This document shows, one piece after another, positions 1 to 9,678 of a stretch of DNA of 64,000 nucleotides. This stretch comes from Mycolicibacterium sp. CH28 (lineage in GTDB: Bacteria; Actinomycetota; Actinomycetes; Mycobacteriales; Mycobacteriaceae). The DNA is taken from the NCBI RefSeq assembly GCF_004745805.1, contig NZ_SRLQ01000002.1:484929-548928 (forward strand), written 5' to 3'. The notes beneath the pieces are model-generated. The model was not told where the DNA came from, searched no databases, and was given only the letters and a program-made list of their open reading frames with translations. Position numbers and translations under genes: made by a program. Numbering within the stretch: the first letter of the stretch is position 1; the number at the start of each line of letters is the position of its first letter.

Positions 1-1
1 A

Positions 2-412
2 GCCGGCACCTACTCCGGTGGCATGGTGCGCCGCCTCGAGCTGGCCCAGGCACTGGTCAACCAACCGTCGCTGCTGATCCTCGACGAACCCACCGTCGGC
101 CTGGATCCCATTGCCCGCGACGGCGTTTGGTCACAGGTCACGAGGATGCAGCAGGAGTTCGGCATGACCGTCCTGCTGACCACCCACTACATGGAAGAGG
201 CCGACGTGCTGTGCGACCGGGTCGCCCTGATGCACCACGGCCGGTTGCGGGCAGTCGGCACCCCGGCCGAGCTGAAGGCCGAGGTGGGACCGCAGGCCAG
301 CCTCGAGGACGTGTTCCGGCACTTCGCCGAATCCGGGCTCGACGAATCCACCGCCCACGCGGGGCTCGGCGAGATCCGTGCTGGGCGGAAGGCGGCGCGC
401 CATGCCGGTTGA
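2..412 (+). CDS. ABC exporter ATP-binding subunit, DrrA-like (5' partial)
   Basis: The window opens inside this gene; only the C-terminal ~137 residues are present. It would bind and hydrolyse ATP for a drug/lipid exporter of the DrrAB type. The ABC signature (YSGGM) lies at the very start, followed by the Walker B stretch ILDEPTVGLD and the switch histidine (TTHYMEEAD). The C-terminal tail is typical of DrrA-like ATPases. The permease gene follows with an overlapping start, so the two subunits are translationally coupled. The transported substrate cannot be told from this fragment. Confidence 0.9.
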   Translation, partial: AGTYSGGMVRRLELAQALVNQPSLLILDEPTVGLDPIARDGVWSQVTRMQQEFGMTVLLTTHYMEEADVLCDRVALMHHGRLRAVGTPAELKAEVGPQASLEDVFRHFAESGLDESTAHAGLGEIRAGRKAARHAG

Positions 413-1226
413 GTCCGCGACCCCCGCCCGGCTGCTGCGGGCCCCCCGTGGCTGGCGGCGGGTGACACGCCTGGCGGCCCGGATGGAAACCTTCGCCTGG
501 GTCGAGTTGCAGAAGCTGCGCCACGACCGCACCGAGCTGTTCACCCGCATGGTGCAACCCGCACTGTGGCTGCTGATCTTCGGCACCACCTTCAACCGGT
601 TGCATGTCATCGACACCGGCTCGGTGCCCTACCTGGCGTTCCTGGCGCCGGGGATTATTGCCCAGTCGGCGCTGTTCATCTCGATCTTCTACGGCATCCA
701 GATCATCTGGGATCGCGACGCCGGCATCCTGGCCAAGCTCATGGTCACCCCCGCCCCGGCGCCGGCATTGGTCGCCGGCAAGGCGTTCGCGGCCGGTGTG
801 CGCTCGATGGCCCAGGTGCTCGGTGTGCTGGCGCTCGCCTACGTCATGGGGATCCACATGACCTACAACCCGCTGCGCGTGCTGGCCGCGATGTGCGTGG
901 TCATGCTCGGTTCGGCGTTCTTCGCATGCCTGTCGATGACGCTGGCCGGGTTGGTCAGCAACCGTGATCGGCTGATGGGCATCGGGCAAGCGATCACCAT
1001 GCCGTTGTTCTTCGCCTCGAACGCGCTGTACCCGGTAGCGGTCATGCCGGAGTGGCTGCGCTGGCTGTCCCGGGTGAATCCGCTGAGCTACGAGGTGGAT
1101 TCGCTTCGGCTGCTGCTGGTCGGCATTCCGTCGGCGCATCCGTGGCTGGATCTGGGCGTGCTGGTGGTGGCCGCGGTGCTCGGTATCGCCTCGGCCTCGG
1201 CACTGCTGCGCCGGCTGGTCCGCTAG
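402..1226 (+). CDS. ABC-2 type exporter permease, DrrB-like
   Basis: A 274-aa integral membrane subunit paired with the ATPase just upstream. The chosen ATG lies inside the last codons of the ATPase gene; a GTG at 378 would add eight residues but overlaps more. Several hydrophobic segments are visible from about residue 50. The C-terminal part contains the ABC-2 transporter pattern around SNALYPVAVMPEWLRWLSRVNPLSYEVD. It probably exports a lipid or hydrophobic compound. It ends 94 bases before the convergent recD gene, with an inverted-repeat element between them. Confidence 0.88.
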   Translation: MPVESATPARLLRAPRGWRRVTRLAARMETFAWVELQKLRHDRTELFTRMVQPALWLLIFGTTFNRLHVIDTGSVPYLAFLAPGIIAQSALFISIFYGIQIIWDRDAGILAKLMVTPAPAPALVAGKAFAAGVRSMAQVLGVLALAYVMGIHMTYNPLRVLAAMCVVMLGSAFFACLSMTLAGLVSNRDRLMGIGQAITMPLFFASNALYPVAVMPEWLRWLSRVNPLSYEVDSLRLLLVGIPSAHPWLDLGVLVVAAVLGIASASALLRRLVR

Positions 1227-1272
1227 CCGCCCGCACAATCCTCGCGCCGGCCCGGTCGCGCTGGCCTCTCCG

Positions 1273-1328
1273 CGACAGTAACGCCACGGCGGTAGAACAG
1301 GCGATTTCTCGCCATGGCGTTACTGTCG
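1273..1328. repeat. Inverted-repeat element, copy 1, at a convergent gene junction
   Basis: Arms at 1273-1291 (CGACAGTAACGCCACGGCG) and 1310-1328 match as reverse complements at 18 of 19 positions, separated by an 18-base loop. The right arm covers the stop codon of recD. A second copy with the same 37-base arm-to-arm offset lies at 12763-12818, also between convergent genes. A bidirectional terminator or a mobile intergenic repeat are both plausible. No T-run follows. Confidence 0.75.
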
Positions 1329-3077
1329 GCGCTCAGTCCTCGCGCAGTCCTCGCGCAGTCGGCGGCTCAGCCCGGTGGCCCGTACCGCCCGGTGCGCCAC
1401 CGCGGCAGCCAGCTGTTCGGCCGAACCCACCACCCGCACCTTGGTCTGGGCCCTGGTGATGGCGGTGTAGAGCAGCTCGCGCGTCAACAGCCGGGAGTCT
1501 TCGGGCGGCAGCAGCACGGTGACCTCGGCGGCCTGGCTGCCCTGACTCTTGTGGATGGTCATCGCGTGCATGGTCTCGATATCGGCCAGCCGACCGATGC
1601 CGAACTCGACCAGGCCGCCGGCCCCGGCCATCACCGCCCGCAGCACGCCGTCGCGCAGCACCGTGACCCCGGTGTCGCCGTTGTAGAGCCGTAGCCCGTA
1701 GTCGTTGGCCGTCACCAGCAGCGGTCGCCCGACGTACCACGCAGCCCAATTCGGCGCTTCGGTCTCCTCGGCCACCCACCGTTCGACCTGGCGGTTCCAG
1801 TACGTCACGCCGTGCGGACCGTGCCGATGCGCGCACAGCAGCCGGTGTTCCTCGAGCGTGGCCAGCGCCGCCGGCCCGTCGCCCAGCACGGCCGCTTCGC
1901 GCAGCCGCAGTGCGTGCGGCACGAGAACGCCGCGCATGATGCCGGTCGGCTCGTCGGTGTTCACCCACTCGATGTGTTCACCGCCGGCGTTCAGCACGTC
2001 GATCGCACGGTCGGTGTCCCCGACCCGTATCGCCTGTGCCAGGGCGCCGATGGATGCCCCGAACCGATGCGAGCGGACCAGCTTGGCAACCGGGGTGGCT
2101 GCCCGTGCACTCAGTCCCTCGACCAGATCGGCGAGCACCGCGCCGGCATCGACGGAGGCCAGCTGGTCGGGATCGCCCACCAGCAGCAGCCGGGCATCCG
2201 GGCGCACCGCCTCGATCAGCCGGGCCATCATCGTCAGGGAGACCATCGAGGTTTCGTCGACGACGATCACGTCGTGCGGCAACCGGTTGAGCCGGTGGTG
2301 CCGGAATCGCGACGACGTGTCGTGGCGCGACCCCAGGAGCCGGTGCAGTGTGGTGGCACGCAGCCCGGCCAACCGTGCGCTGTCGGCGGGTTCCAGCTCA
2401 CCGATTTCGGCCTGCACCGCCTCCTGCAGCCGGGCCGCGGCCTTGCCGGTCGGGGCGGCCAGCGCGATCCGCAGCCGCGGCTTGCCGTCCAGTTCGGCCT
2501 GCTCGGCCAGCAATGCCAGCAGCCGGGCAACGGTGGTGGTCTTGCCGGTGCCGGGACCGCCGGTGAGCACCGTCAGCCCGTGCGACAACGCCACCTCGGC
2601 GACCCGGCGCTGCTCGTCGTATCCGGCCGGGAAAAGCCGTGCAACATCCGGTAGTTGGCCCTGCGGTCGAGGCTGGGCCAGGGCCAGCACATCGGCGGCC
2701 ACCTGACGCTCCTCGAGCCAGTACCGGTCGAAGTAGAGCAGACCCTCCTCGAGGTGCAGCACCGCGGGCGAGGAGAGCAGCGGGCTCGCCGCGACGGCGG
2801 CCAGCCACGGGCCGGGTTCCGGCCACGGCAGGTCCGCCATATCGATCTGGGCCGGCACGGAGGCCAACTCCACGCACACCGAACCGCCGCGCACCGCACG
2901 CACCACGAACGCGATGGCCAGCGCCACCCGCTCGTCGGGTTCCTTGGCCAGGGCGGTGAGGCGTTGCGCGACAAGCACATCCGCGGACTCGATAACACCG
3001 GCCTCGTTGAAGATCTGCAGCAGCCCGGTGGCGGCGGCGCACCGGCGCCAGTCCGCGGGGTCCACGTCCACACTCAC
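1320..3077 (-). CDS. recD: RecBCD enzyme subunit RecD (5'-3' helicase)
   Basis: A 585-aa superfamily 1B helicase. The Walker A motif GGPGTGKT is at residues 173-180; VIVVDETSM (motif II) and LLYTAITRAQ (motif VI) follow. The GTG start is chosen because it overlaps the recB stop codon (GTGA) and the sequence from there, VSVDVDPADW, reads as a normal RecD N-terminus; longer in-frame extensions run far into recB. It is the last gene of the recC-recB-recD operon. Mycobacteria also carry AdnAB, and RecBCD there is associated with single-strand annealing; that is family knowledge, not seen here. Confidence 0.95.
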   Translation of the reverse strand: MSVDVDPADWRRCAAATGLLQIFNEAGVIESADVLVAQRLTALAKEPDERVALAIAFVVRAVRGGSVCVELASVPAQIDMADLPWPEPGPWLAAVAASPLLSSPAVLHLEEGLLYFDRYWLEERQVAADVLALAQPRPQGQLPDVARLFPAGYDEQRRVAEVALSHGLTVLTGGPGTGKTTTVARLLALLAEQAELDGKPRLRIALAAPTGKAAARLQEAVQAEIGELEPADSARLAGLRATTLHRLLGSRHDTSSRFRHHRLNRLPHDVIVVDETSMVSLTMMARLIEAVRPDARLLLVGDPDQLASVDAGAVLADLVEGLSARAATPVAKLVRSHRFGASIGALAQAIRVGDTDRAIDVLNAGGEHIEWVNTDEPTGIMRGVLVPHALRLREAAVLGDGPAALATLEEHRLLCAHRHGPHGVTYWNRQVERWVAEETEAPNWAAWYVGRPLLVTANDYGLRLYNGDTGVTVLRDGVLRAVMAGAGGLVEFGIGRLADIETMHAMTIHKSQGSQAAEVTVLLPPEDSRLLTRELLYTAITRAQTKVRVVGSAEQLAAAVAHRAVRATGLSRRLREDCARTERRQ

Positions 3078-6000
3078 GACAGCACCGCCCTGCCGTCGAG
3101 CAGATCGGACACCTCGACCACCAGTGCGGCCGGCGGTCGCCAGCTGAACACCCCGGCCGGCGAACCGTCGACCGTCGGGGTCTGCGGGCCGCACATGCCG
3201 CGCACGAACAGATACAGCACCCCGCCCAAATGCCGACTGGGCTGGTAGCCCGGTTGGCGCCAGCGTAGGAACCGATGCAGCACAACGCTGTACAGCAGGG
3301 CCTGTAGCGGGTAGTCGGAATGCAGCATCGCCTCAACCATTCGGGCGCGGTCATAGTCGGCGGCGCTGAGCGGGCGGTTCGACTCGCCGAGCCAGTTGGT
3401 CTTGTAGTCGACCACCAGGTAGCGATGTCCGTCCCCGTCGGGTACCCGCAGCACCGCGTCGACCGATCCGGACAGATAGCCCCGCAGCGACTGCCCGGCG
3501 AGGCTGCCGCCGGTCAGCCGGTCGGCGTAGGGCGCCAACGGTTCGTCGGCCGGAAGGTGTTGGCGCAGCAGGCGACCCACATCGGCCAGCCGAATCTCCG
3601 GCCCCACCCGCCGTAGGTCGCCGCCGTCGAGGGGGAACTCGAAGTCCATCTCACGCAACCGGTCGCGCATCCCGATCTGGCGCAGGGTGAGGTTATCGGC
3701 CAGTGGCCCCAGCGCGGTGTCGTGCATGGGCACCAGAGCGTGGGCCAGCTCGTCGGGGGGAACGTCGACGGGCCACCACACCGCGTGGCGCTCGATCTGG
3801 GTGCGCAGCTCGGTGGCCAGGTCGGCCGCTAGCGGGTCGGCGGTCTCCAGGACGGCGTGCACCAGCGTGCCGAACGTGGCACCCGTCGGCAGATCGGCCA
3901 TCGGTGAGGCCAGGTCGGCGCCGGCCGGCGGTGCCGTCACCGCGATCTCGGCGACCTCGTCGTCGAGCTGGACCACTTCCGGTTCGCTACTGACACCCGA
4001 AGAGTCCGCGGCGCGGATCAGACCCGAGTAGGAGGTACGCCGCCAGGTGGTATCGATACCGCGATGAAAGTGCCGGACGCCGAGGTCATCTCGCGGCTTC
4101 GCCGCGGCCAGCTCGGTCGGCGGGGCGATGACGGACTCCTCCAGCACCGGGCCACCCGCGGTCTCCCATTCCCGCAGCAGGGCTACCGCGTCGGGATCGT
4201 CGACCCGCTCGGGATCGCAGCGGGTCGGGACCGCCGCCTGCCCCGGACGGCGACCGCGCAGCAGCCGCGACAAGCCTCCGTTGGGTTCGTCCCACGACGG
4301 CGCCCACCACGCCACCAGTTGGGATTGTGCACGGGTCATCGCGACGTAGGCGAGCCGAGTCTCCTCCCCGGCGGCCTCCTGCCGGCCCAGCGCCTGCACG
4401 CGTGCCAGATCGGCGCTCTGCTCACCGCCGACGTGCAGGCAGCGTCGGTCACCGTCGTGAAACCGGACCAGGTCGTCACTGCGCACGTACCGGTTGAACG
4501 TGAAGGGCAGGTAGACGATCGGGAACTGCAGGCCCTTGCTCACCCACACCGTCATGATCTGCACCGCAGCCGCATCGCTGTCCAGGCGCCGGTTGCGCTC
4601 CGCGGCGCCGGTGCGCTCGTCGCGCTGGGTACGCAGCCAGTCACGTAATGCGGTGAGGCTGAACCGTTCCCGGTGCGCCACGTCGTGCAGCAGCTGGGTG
4701 ACATGGGCGAGGTCGGTCATGTTGCGCTCCCCGCCGGCCCAGGACAGCACCCGTTTGCCCATGCCGGCCAGCTGGGCGGCCTCGAACACCGCCGCCACAC
4801 CCGCCTCCCGGGCGTGGTCGGCCCACTGCCGCAGGGTGTCGGCGACCCGGTCGGTCAGCTCGTCACCACCGTGGGCCAGATCCTCGGCGGTCTTGCCGAA
4901 GAACATCGTGGTGGCCGCGGCGCGCACCAACCCCGGCCGGTGCAACTGGTCGAAGGCCTCCAGCAGGCTGAGCCAGTCGTCGGCGGCCTGCGATTTCAGG
5001 ACGTCGGTGTCACCGGTGTACACCGCCGGGACCCCGGCCTCCACCAGCGCGTCGAAACAGGCCCGGGCGTCGACATGGCTCTCGGTGATGACGGCGATCT
5101 GATGAGCACGCAGCGGGTCCCCGTCGAACTTCGCACCACTGGCCAGCAGCGCGGCCACGTCGGCGGCCAGGTCCTTGGCGATGTGGGTCCGCAGCACATC
5201 CATCTTGATGGTGCGAGTTCCACGCTGCCCGAACGTCTCCCGGGACACCACCCGCAGTCGGAACGGGTCGTTGTGGGGGGCACCGGCCAGCCGGTGGCCC
5301 TGGTTGCGGGCCTGCACGTCGAGGACCTTGATGTCGGGGTCGCCGAGCTCGGCACCGCGCAGCACCGTCTGCAGGCGGTCGACCAGCACCGAGTCGCTGC
5401 GCCAGTTGACGCCAAGCGTGCGACGCTCGCCGGCGGTCTTGGCTGCGTACAGGTAGGTGACGATGTCGCCGCCGCGGAAGGCGTAGATGGCCTGCTTGGG
5501 ATCGCCGATCAGGATCAGCGTCGAGCGACCGCTGAAGGCCCGCTCGATGACCTGCCACTGCACCGGGTCGGTGTCCTGGAACTCGTCGACCATCACCACC
5601 GACCACCGCCGGTGCATGCGCGCGGCGGCGGGGGACCCACTCGATTCCAGCGCGTCGGCCAACCGGCTGAGCAGGTCGTCGTAGCTCAGGATGCCGCGCC
5701 GGCGTTTACGCCGTTCCAGCTCGGCCAGAACATCATTGGCGAACCCGACCCGGACCGCCGGTTGCGAGCCGGGCGGTGCGTCGAGGGGACGCAGCTCGGT
5801 GCCCGGGTTGGCGACGACCTCGCGGGCGAGTTTGAGCGCCGCGGTGCGGGTGATCGGCGGCGCGTCACGTTCCTGCCCAAAGTGCCGCAGATACAGGTCG
5901 TCGACGATCTCGGCCACCAGGTCGTCCAGGCTCTCGGCCAGGGTCACGCCGGAATCGGTATCGCCGGCAACACCCAGGGATTTCAGCACCAGATGGCAGA

Positions 6001-6373
6001 ACTGATGGGTGGTCGCGATGGTGGCGGCATCGAAACCGGCCAGCGCGTCGCGCAGCCGTCGCCGGCGCTCCTCCAGTTCCGCCGGGTCGCCGGTGATCAG
6101 CGCGTCCACGACATCGTTGCCCGCTGCCAGGCTCGGGTCATCGAAGGCGGCCAGGGCGTCCTGCAGGGCGCGGCGCACCCGCTCGCGCAACTCCTGGGTG
6201 GCCGCGCGGCTGAAGGTGATCAGCAGCATCTGATCCAGGCCCGCAATCCCTTCGGCGACATAGCGGGTCACCAACCCGGCCAGCGTGAACGTCTTGCCGG
6301 TACCCGCGCTGGCCTCCAGCACGGTGGTCGAGCATGCACCGGGAAGTGGCCCCAGCAGATCGAATTCGTGCAT
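3074..6373 (-). CDS. recB: RecBCD enzyme subunit RecB (helicase-nuclease)
   Basis: A 1099-aa UvrD-like helicase fused to a RecB-family nuclease. Walker A (ASAGTGKT, Lys27) lies near the N-terminus, VVMVDEFQDTD is motif II, and LAYVAMTRAQ is motif VI. The C-terminal nuclease domain has GTLVHAVLE, GSVDAV and VVDYKTNWLG (Asp989 and Lys991), so it looks catalytically intact. The ATG overlaps the recC stop by one base (TGATG), which decides the start. Middle gene of the recCBD operon; double-strand-break end processing. Confidence 0.95.
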   Translation of the reverse strand: MHEFDLLGPLPGACSTTVLEASAGTGKTFTLAGLVTRYVAEGIAGLDQMLLITFSRAATQELRERVRRALQDALAAFDDPSLAAGNDVVDALITGDPAELEERRRRLRDALAGFDAATIATTHQFCHLVLKSLGVAGDTDSGVTLAESLDDLVAEIVDDLYLRHFGQERDAPPITRTAALKLAREVVANPGTELRPLDAPPGSQPAVRVGFANDVLAELERRKRRRGILSYDDLLSRLADALESSGSPAAARMHRRWSVVMVDEFQDTDPVQWQVIERAFSGRSTLILIGDPKQAIYAFRGGDIVTYLYAAKTAGERRTLGVNWRSDSVLVDRLQTVLRGAELGDPDIKVLDVQARNQGHRLAGAPHNDPFRLRVVSRETFGQRGTRTIKMDVLRTHIAKDLAADVAALLASGAKFDGDPLRAHQIAVITESHVDARACFDALVEAGVPAVYTGDTDVLKSQAADDWLSLLEAFDQLHRPGLVRAAATTMFFGKTAEDLAHGGDELTDRVADTLRQWADHAREAGVAAVFEAAQLAGMGKRVLSWAGGERNMTDLAHVTQLLHDVAHRERFSLTALRDWLRTQRDERTGAAERNRRLDSDAAAVQIMTVWVSKGLQFPIVYLPFTFNRYVRSDDLVRFHDGDRRCLHVGGEQSADLARVQALGRQEAAGEETRLAYVAMTRAQSQLVAWWAPSWDEPNGGLSRLLRGRRPGQAAVPTRCDPERVDDPDAVALLREWETAGGPVLEESVIAPPTELAAAKPRDDLGVRHFHRGIDTTWRRTSYSGLIRAADSSGVSSEPEVVQLDDEVAEIAVTAPPAGADLASPMADLPTGATFGTLVHAVLETADPLAADLATELRTQIERHAVWWPVDVPPDELAHALVPMHDTALGPLADNLTLRQIGMRDRLREMDFEFPLDGGDLRRVGPEIRLADVGRLLRQHLPADEPLAPYADRLTGGSLAGQSLRGYLSGSVDAVLRVPDGDGHRYLVVDYKTNWLGESNRPLSAADYDRARMVEAMLHSDYPLQALLYSVVLHRFLRWRQPGYQPSRHLGGVLYLFVRGMCGPQTPTVDGSPAGVFSWRPPAALVVEVSDLLDGRAVLS

Positions 6374-9300
6374 CAGGCGCCGTCCTCGGCATCCAGCAGC
6401 GGCGCCCACAGTCGCGCGGCGTACGCGCCGAGCCGGGTCGTCTCGCCGTCGGCCTCCTCGCCGGGGCGCGGATCGGACAGCAGCTTCTCCAGGTCCGGGT
6501 CGCGGCCCCAGACCCGTTCGATGGCCGGGTCGTCGCGTTCGTACCGCCACTTCGACCAGGCTTCGCTTCTGGGGTCCTGACGGCCGCGCCGCGCCGCGGC
6601 CCAGGCATGAGAAGTCTTGATCGGCAGCGGAATCGGTTCGCGCCGTCCAGCGTCGTAGATGGCGACCAGATCACGCAGCACCCCGAGCGGGTCCTGCAGC
6701 GGGGGCCCGATCACCCGCTCGGCCACTGCCGTCCGCCGGCGCTGGCGCCCGATGCACACCCCCGTCCACTGCCCGGGGTGAGCCGCCGCCAGCGCGACCA
6801 TCGGGATCCAGGCCCGCAGCAGATGCGGACCGTCGAGCTTGGAGTAGGTCACCTCCACCAGCCGGGTGCCGTAAATCCCCGAGACGGTGCCGGTCAGGCG
6901 GCGACCGGCGCCCAGGTCGATGTCGATGTCGTAGGCGCGCGGCGCGCCGGTTCGGTAGGCCAGTGCGGCGCGGGCCAATTCGGCTGCCTGGTCGCGGATT
7001 TCGCCGGCCTTGCGCCAGCCCAGCCGCCCCGGCGGCAATGCCCCGCGCCGCCATTCGGCCTGTCCGGCGCGACCGGGGTCCATCCCGCCCAACATGTCGG
7101 TGAGCAGCCGCTGGCCCACCGTCCACTCCTGCAGGCCGTCGATCTCGACCGGCATGGCATCCTCCACCCCCTCCACCTCCCAGGGCAGGGTCAGGTCGAG
7201 TGCGGTGAAGAATCCCTTCACCGGGTTGGCGAAGAATTTCGTCAGGTCGCTCAGCGTCACGTCATCCGGGACGGGCGGGTCCAGCGGGCGGGCCAGCAGG
7301 TCGGGTTGCTCGCGGCGCCGGACGCCGGTGGTCGCGGCCGACCCCAGCACACCCGCGTCGAAGGTGAACGGCTCCCCGGGTACGCCGAGCGCACCCGGGG
7401 TGACATTGCGAACATCGAAGGGCTGCAACGGATGCCGAACGACGATGTGCTGCCGCACCGGCGCAGAGGTGGTGCGGTCCAGCGCATCGAGCAGCTCAGC
7501 CAGCGGGACCGCGGGCGGGCGCGGCTGACCGGAGTACTCGTTGGCACCGGTGTAGGTGACGACCAGCTTCTCGCCGGCGGCGCAGATCGCGTCCAGCAAC
7601 AACTGGCGGTCCTCGGAGCGGATGTCACGCTCACCGGTCATCGGGTCGCGGGCCAGTGCGTCGTCCCCGTCGACCACCCCGATTCGCGGGAAGACGGTGT
7701 CGTCGAGCCCGACCAGGCACACCACCCGGTGCGGCACCGACCGCATCGGCACCATCGTGCACACCGTCAGGGTGCCGGTGCGGAAGTTCGCCCGGGTGGG
7801 GCGACCGGCCAGGTGCCGGCCCAGCAGCGCGGTGAGGTCAGACAACCGCATCGCGGTGTCGGCCCGGGGGCCCGCCGCCTCCTGCACGTCACCGAATTCG
7901 CGCTGCAGCTGGCTGGTCTGCCAGGCGTCGTCGCCGGAGGTGACCGTCAACAGGGCGACCGCCTCCTGCAGCGCGGCCAGCCACTGCGCCAACGGCTGGA
8001 CGCCACTGAGTGCATCGACCACGCGCTGCAACCGGCCCACGTACTCGGCGAGGCGCCCAGCCAGTTCCACGCTGTTGCTGCCCACGTCGTCGAGGGGCAG
8101 CGTGACGTCGAGCCAGTCCTTCGAGTCGTCGGACATGGCCACCCCGGCCAGCACCCGGTCGAGGCCGAAGCGCCAGGTGTTCTGGATGAACGGGATACCG
8201 TACGGCTCCCGGTGCTGCTGGTCGAACCCCCACCGGATGTTGGCCTGCTGCACCCAACGGGTGATGGTCTCCAGGTCATCGTCGGTGAACCCGAACCGGG
8301 AACGAACCGGCTCGAGGTGGGCGAAGTCGAGGACCTCGGTGGCGGTCACCCGGCTGCCGGCCAGGGTCAGCAGCTTGGCGGCCACCCCCAGCAGCGGGTT
8401 GGTCTGGATCAGCGCCCTATCGGCCAGTCGGACCCGCAGCTGATGGGCAGGATGGGCGCCCGGGACGACGTCACCGAGCCCGAAGTCGGCGACGATAAGC
8501 GATGCGTAGGTCTCGATATCGGGGCACATCACCAGGATGTCGCGGGGTTCCAGCGTGCGGTCGTCAGCCAGCAGGCCGAGCAGGACCTCGCGCAACACAT
8601 CGACCTGCCGGGCCGGCCCGTGACAGCTGTGCACCTGCACCGAGCGGTCCCCGGATTGATACGAACGGCCCTGTGGCCGTGCGGCATTGGCGGCGATATC
8701 GGCCTGCAGCCAGCCCAGCAGGGTGTCGGGCCGGGCGGGCCCGCCCAGGAACTCGTCGGTGGCCACCGTGGCAGGCAGGCTTCGTTGCAGTTCACGGAGG
8801 TCGCGGCCCAGGGTGGCCAGCAGCGGGTGGCCGGCCAGCCGGTGGCTGGTGTCCTGCCGGCGCGGGATCGGGCCTCGAAATCGCGTCAGCGCGGTCCATA
8901 ACTCGGCGCTGGGGTGCGGCAGCCACAGGTGGACGTCGTGGTGCTGGGCCAGCGCCGCGATGAGTTCGATCTCGGTGCCCGGCAGCCGGGTGTGTCCGAA
9001 CAGCGACAACCGCGCGGGCAGGTCGGCTCCTGATTCACGCAGTTGCGCAAGAATTTTCGCGTGGCGGACGGGTGGGGGGTCCAGGCCTATCCGGTCGACC
9101 AGGGCGCGCCACAGCTGCGGTTGCCACCCCAGGTCGGCCTCCACACCCTCGACGTCGCCGTCGAGCCAGGCCGTCAGCAGTTGGGGGCGCTGGCGGGCGT
9201 AGGAGGCGAACAGCCCGGCCAGCCGGCGGGCCACCGCATAGCGCCGGCCCTGGCGCAGCTCCTTCTCCTCGCCCGTCACGAAGTGACCTAGGTGGGTGGC

Positions 9301-9639
9301 CAGGGTGCGGCACCACGGTTCGTCGAGGCTGGCGTCGATGACCTCGAGCAGCGGCCAGGTCATCGAGTCGGCCGACCACGGGTCATCCTGGCTGGTCCCG
9401 GCGATCTCACCGATCAACGAAGCCGGCGACCGGAACGACACCCCCGCGCATATCCCGTCACCCCCGTCGCCCCGGCCCAGCAGGTGCGACAGCCGCTGGC
9501 TGAGCCAGCGTTCGACCCCGCGGGCCGGCACCACGACGAGCTCCTCGGCGAACGGATCCGGTTGCGGGGTGGCCAGCAGCGCGCCGAGGCCGTCGGCGAG
9601 CAGGTCGGTTCGCTCGGCGCGGTGTAGGTGCAGAGCCAT
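6373..9639 (-). CDS. recC: RecBCD enzyme subunit RecC
   Basis: A 1088-aa RecC subunit, the scaffold that in E. coli holds the Chi-recognition channel between RecB and RecD. The N-terminus MALHLHRAERTDLLADGL reads as typical for mycobacterial RecC. An ATG ten codons upstream is possible but gives a non-conserved extension. Conserved stretches include VVPARGVERWLSQRLSH near residues 40-55 and a PD-(D/E)XK-like but degenerate C-terminal part. First gene of the operon. Its 5' end is about 40 bases from the 3' end of the upstream histidine kinase gene on the same strand, so readthrough from the two-component genes is possible. Confidence 0.94.
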   Translation of the reverse strand: MALHLHRAERTDLLADGLGALLATPQPDPFAEELVVVPARGVERWLSQRLSHLLGRGDGGDGICAGVSFRSPASLIGEIAGTSQDDPWSADSMTWPLLEVIDASLDEPWCRTLATHLGHFVTGEEKELRQGRRYAVARRLAGLFASYARQRPQLLTAWLDGDVEGVEADLGWQPQLWRALVDRIGLDPPPVRHAKILAQLRESGADLPARLSLFGHTRLPGTEIELIAALAQHHDVHLWLPHPSAELWTALTRFRGPIPRRQDTSHRLAGHPLLATLGRDLRELQRSLPATVATDEFLGGPARPDTLLGWLQADIAANAARPQGRSYQSGDRSVQVHSCHGPARQVDVLREVLLGLLADDRTLEPRDILVMCPDIETYASLIVADFGLGDVVPGAHPAHQLRVRLADRALIQTNPLLGVAAKLLTLAGSRVTATEVLDFAHLEPVRSRFGFTDDDLETITRWVQQANIRWGFDQQHREPYGIPFIQNTWRFGLDRVLAGVAMSDDSKDWLDVTLPLDDVGSNSVELAGRLAEYVGRLQRVVDALSGVQPLAQWLAALQEAVALLTVTSGDDAWQTSQLQREFGDVQEAAGPRADTAMRLSDLTALLGRHLAGRPTRANFRTGTLTVCTMVPMRSVPHRVVCLVGLDDTVFPRIGVVDGDDALARDPMTGERDIRSEDRQLLLDAICAAGEKLVVTYTGANEYSGQPRPPAVPLAELLDALDRTTSAPVRQHIVVRHPLQPFDVRNVTPGALGVPGEPFTFDAGVLGSAATTGVRRREQPDLLARPLDPPVPDDVTLSDLTKFFANPVKGFFTALDLTLPWEVEGVEDAMPVEIDGLQEWTVGQRLLTDMLGGMDPGRAGQAEWRRGALPPGRLGWRKAGEIRDQAAELARAALAYRTGAPRAYDIDIDLGAGRRLTGTVSGIYGTRLVEVTYSKLDGPHLLRAWIPMVALAAAHPGQWTGVCIGRQRRRTAVAERVIGPPLQDPLGVLRDLVAIYDAGRREPIPLPIKTSHAWAAARRGRQDPRSEAWSKWRYERDDPAIERVWGRDPDLEKLLSDPRPGEEADGETTRLGAYAARLWAPLLDAEDGA

Positions 9640-9678
9640 CGGCATAACCGTAGACGGCCCCGCCGACACCCAGGTCAG

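Noticed and set aside
4673..8901. Very long plus-strand open frames opposite recB and recC
   Set aside because: They are shadow frames created by high GC at third codon positions. Their translations are rich in Arg, Gly, Pro and His with no domain, while the minus strand encodes clear RecB and RecC motifs.
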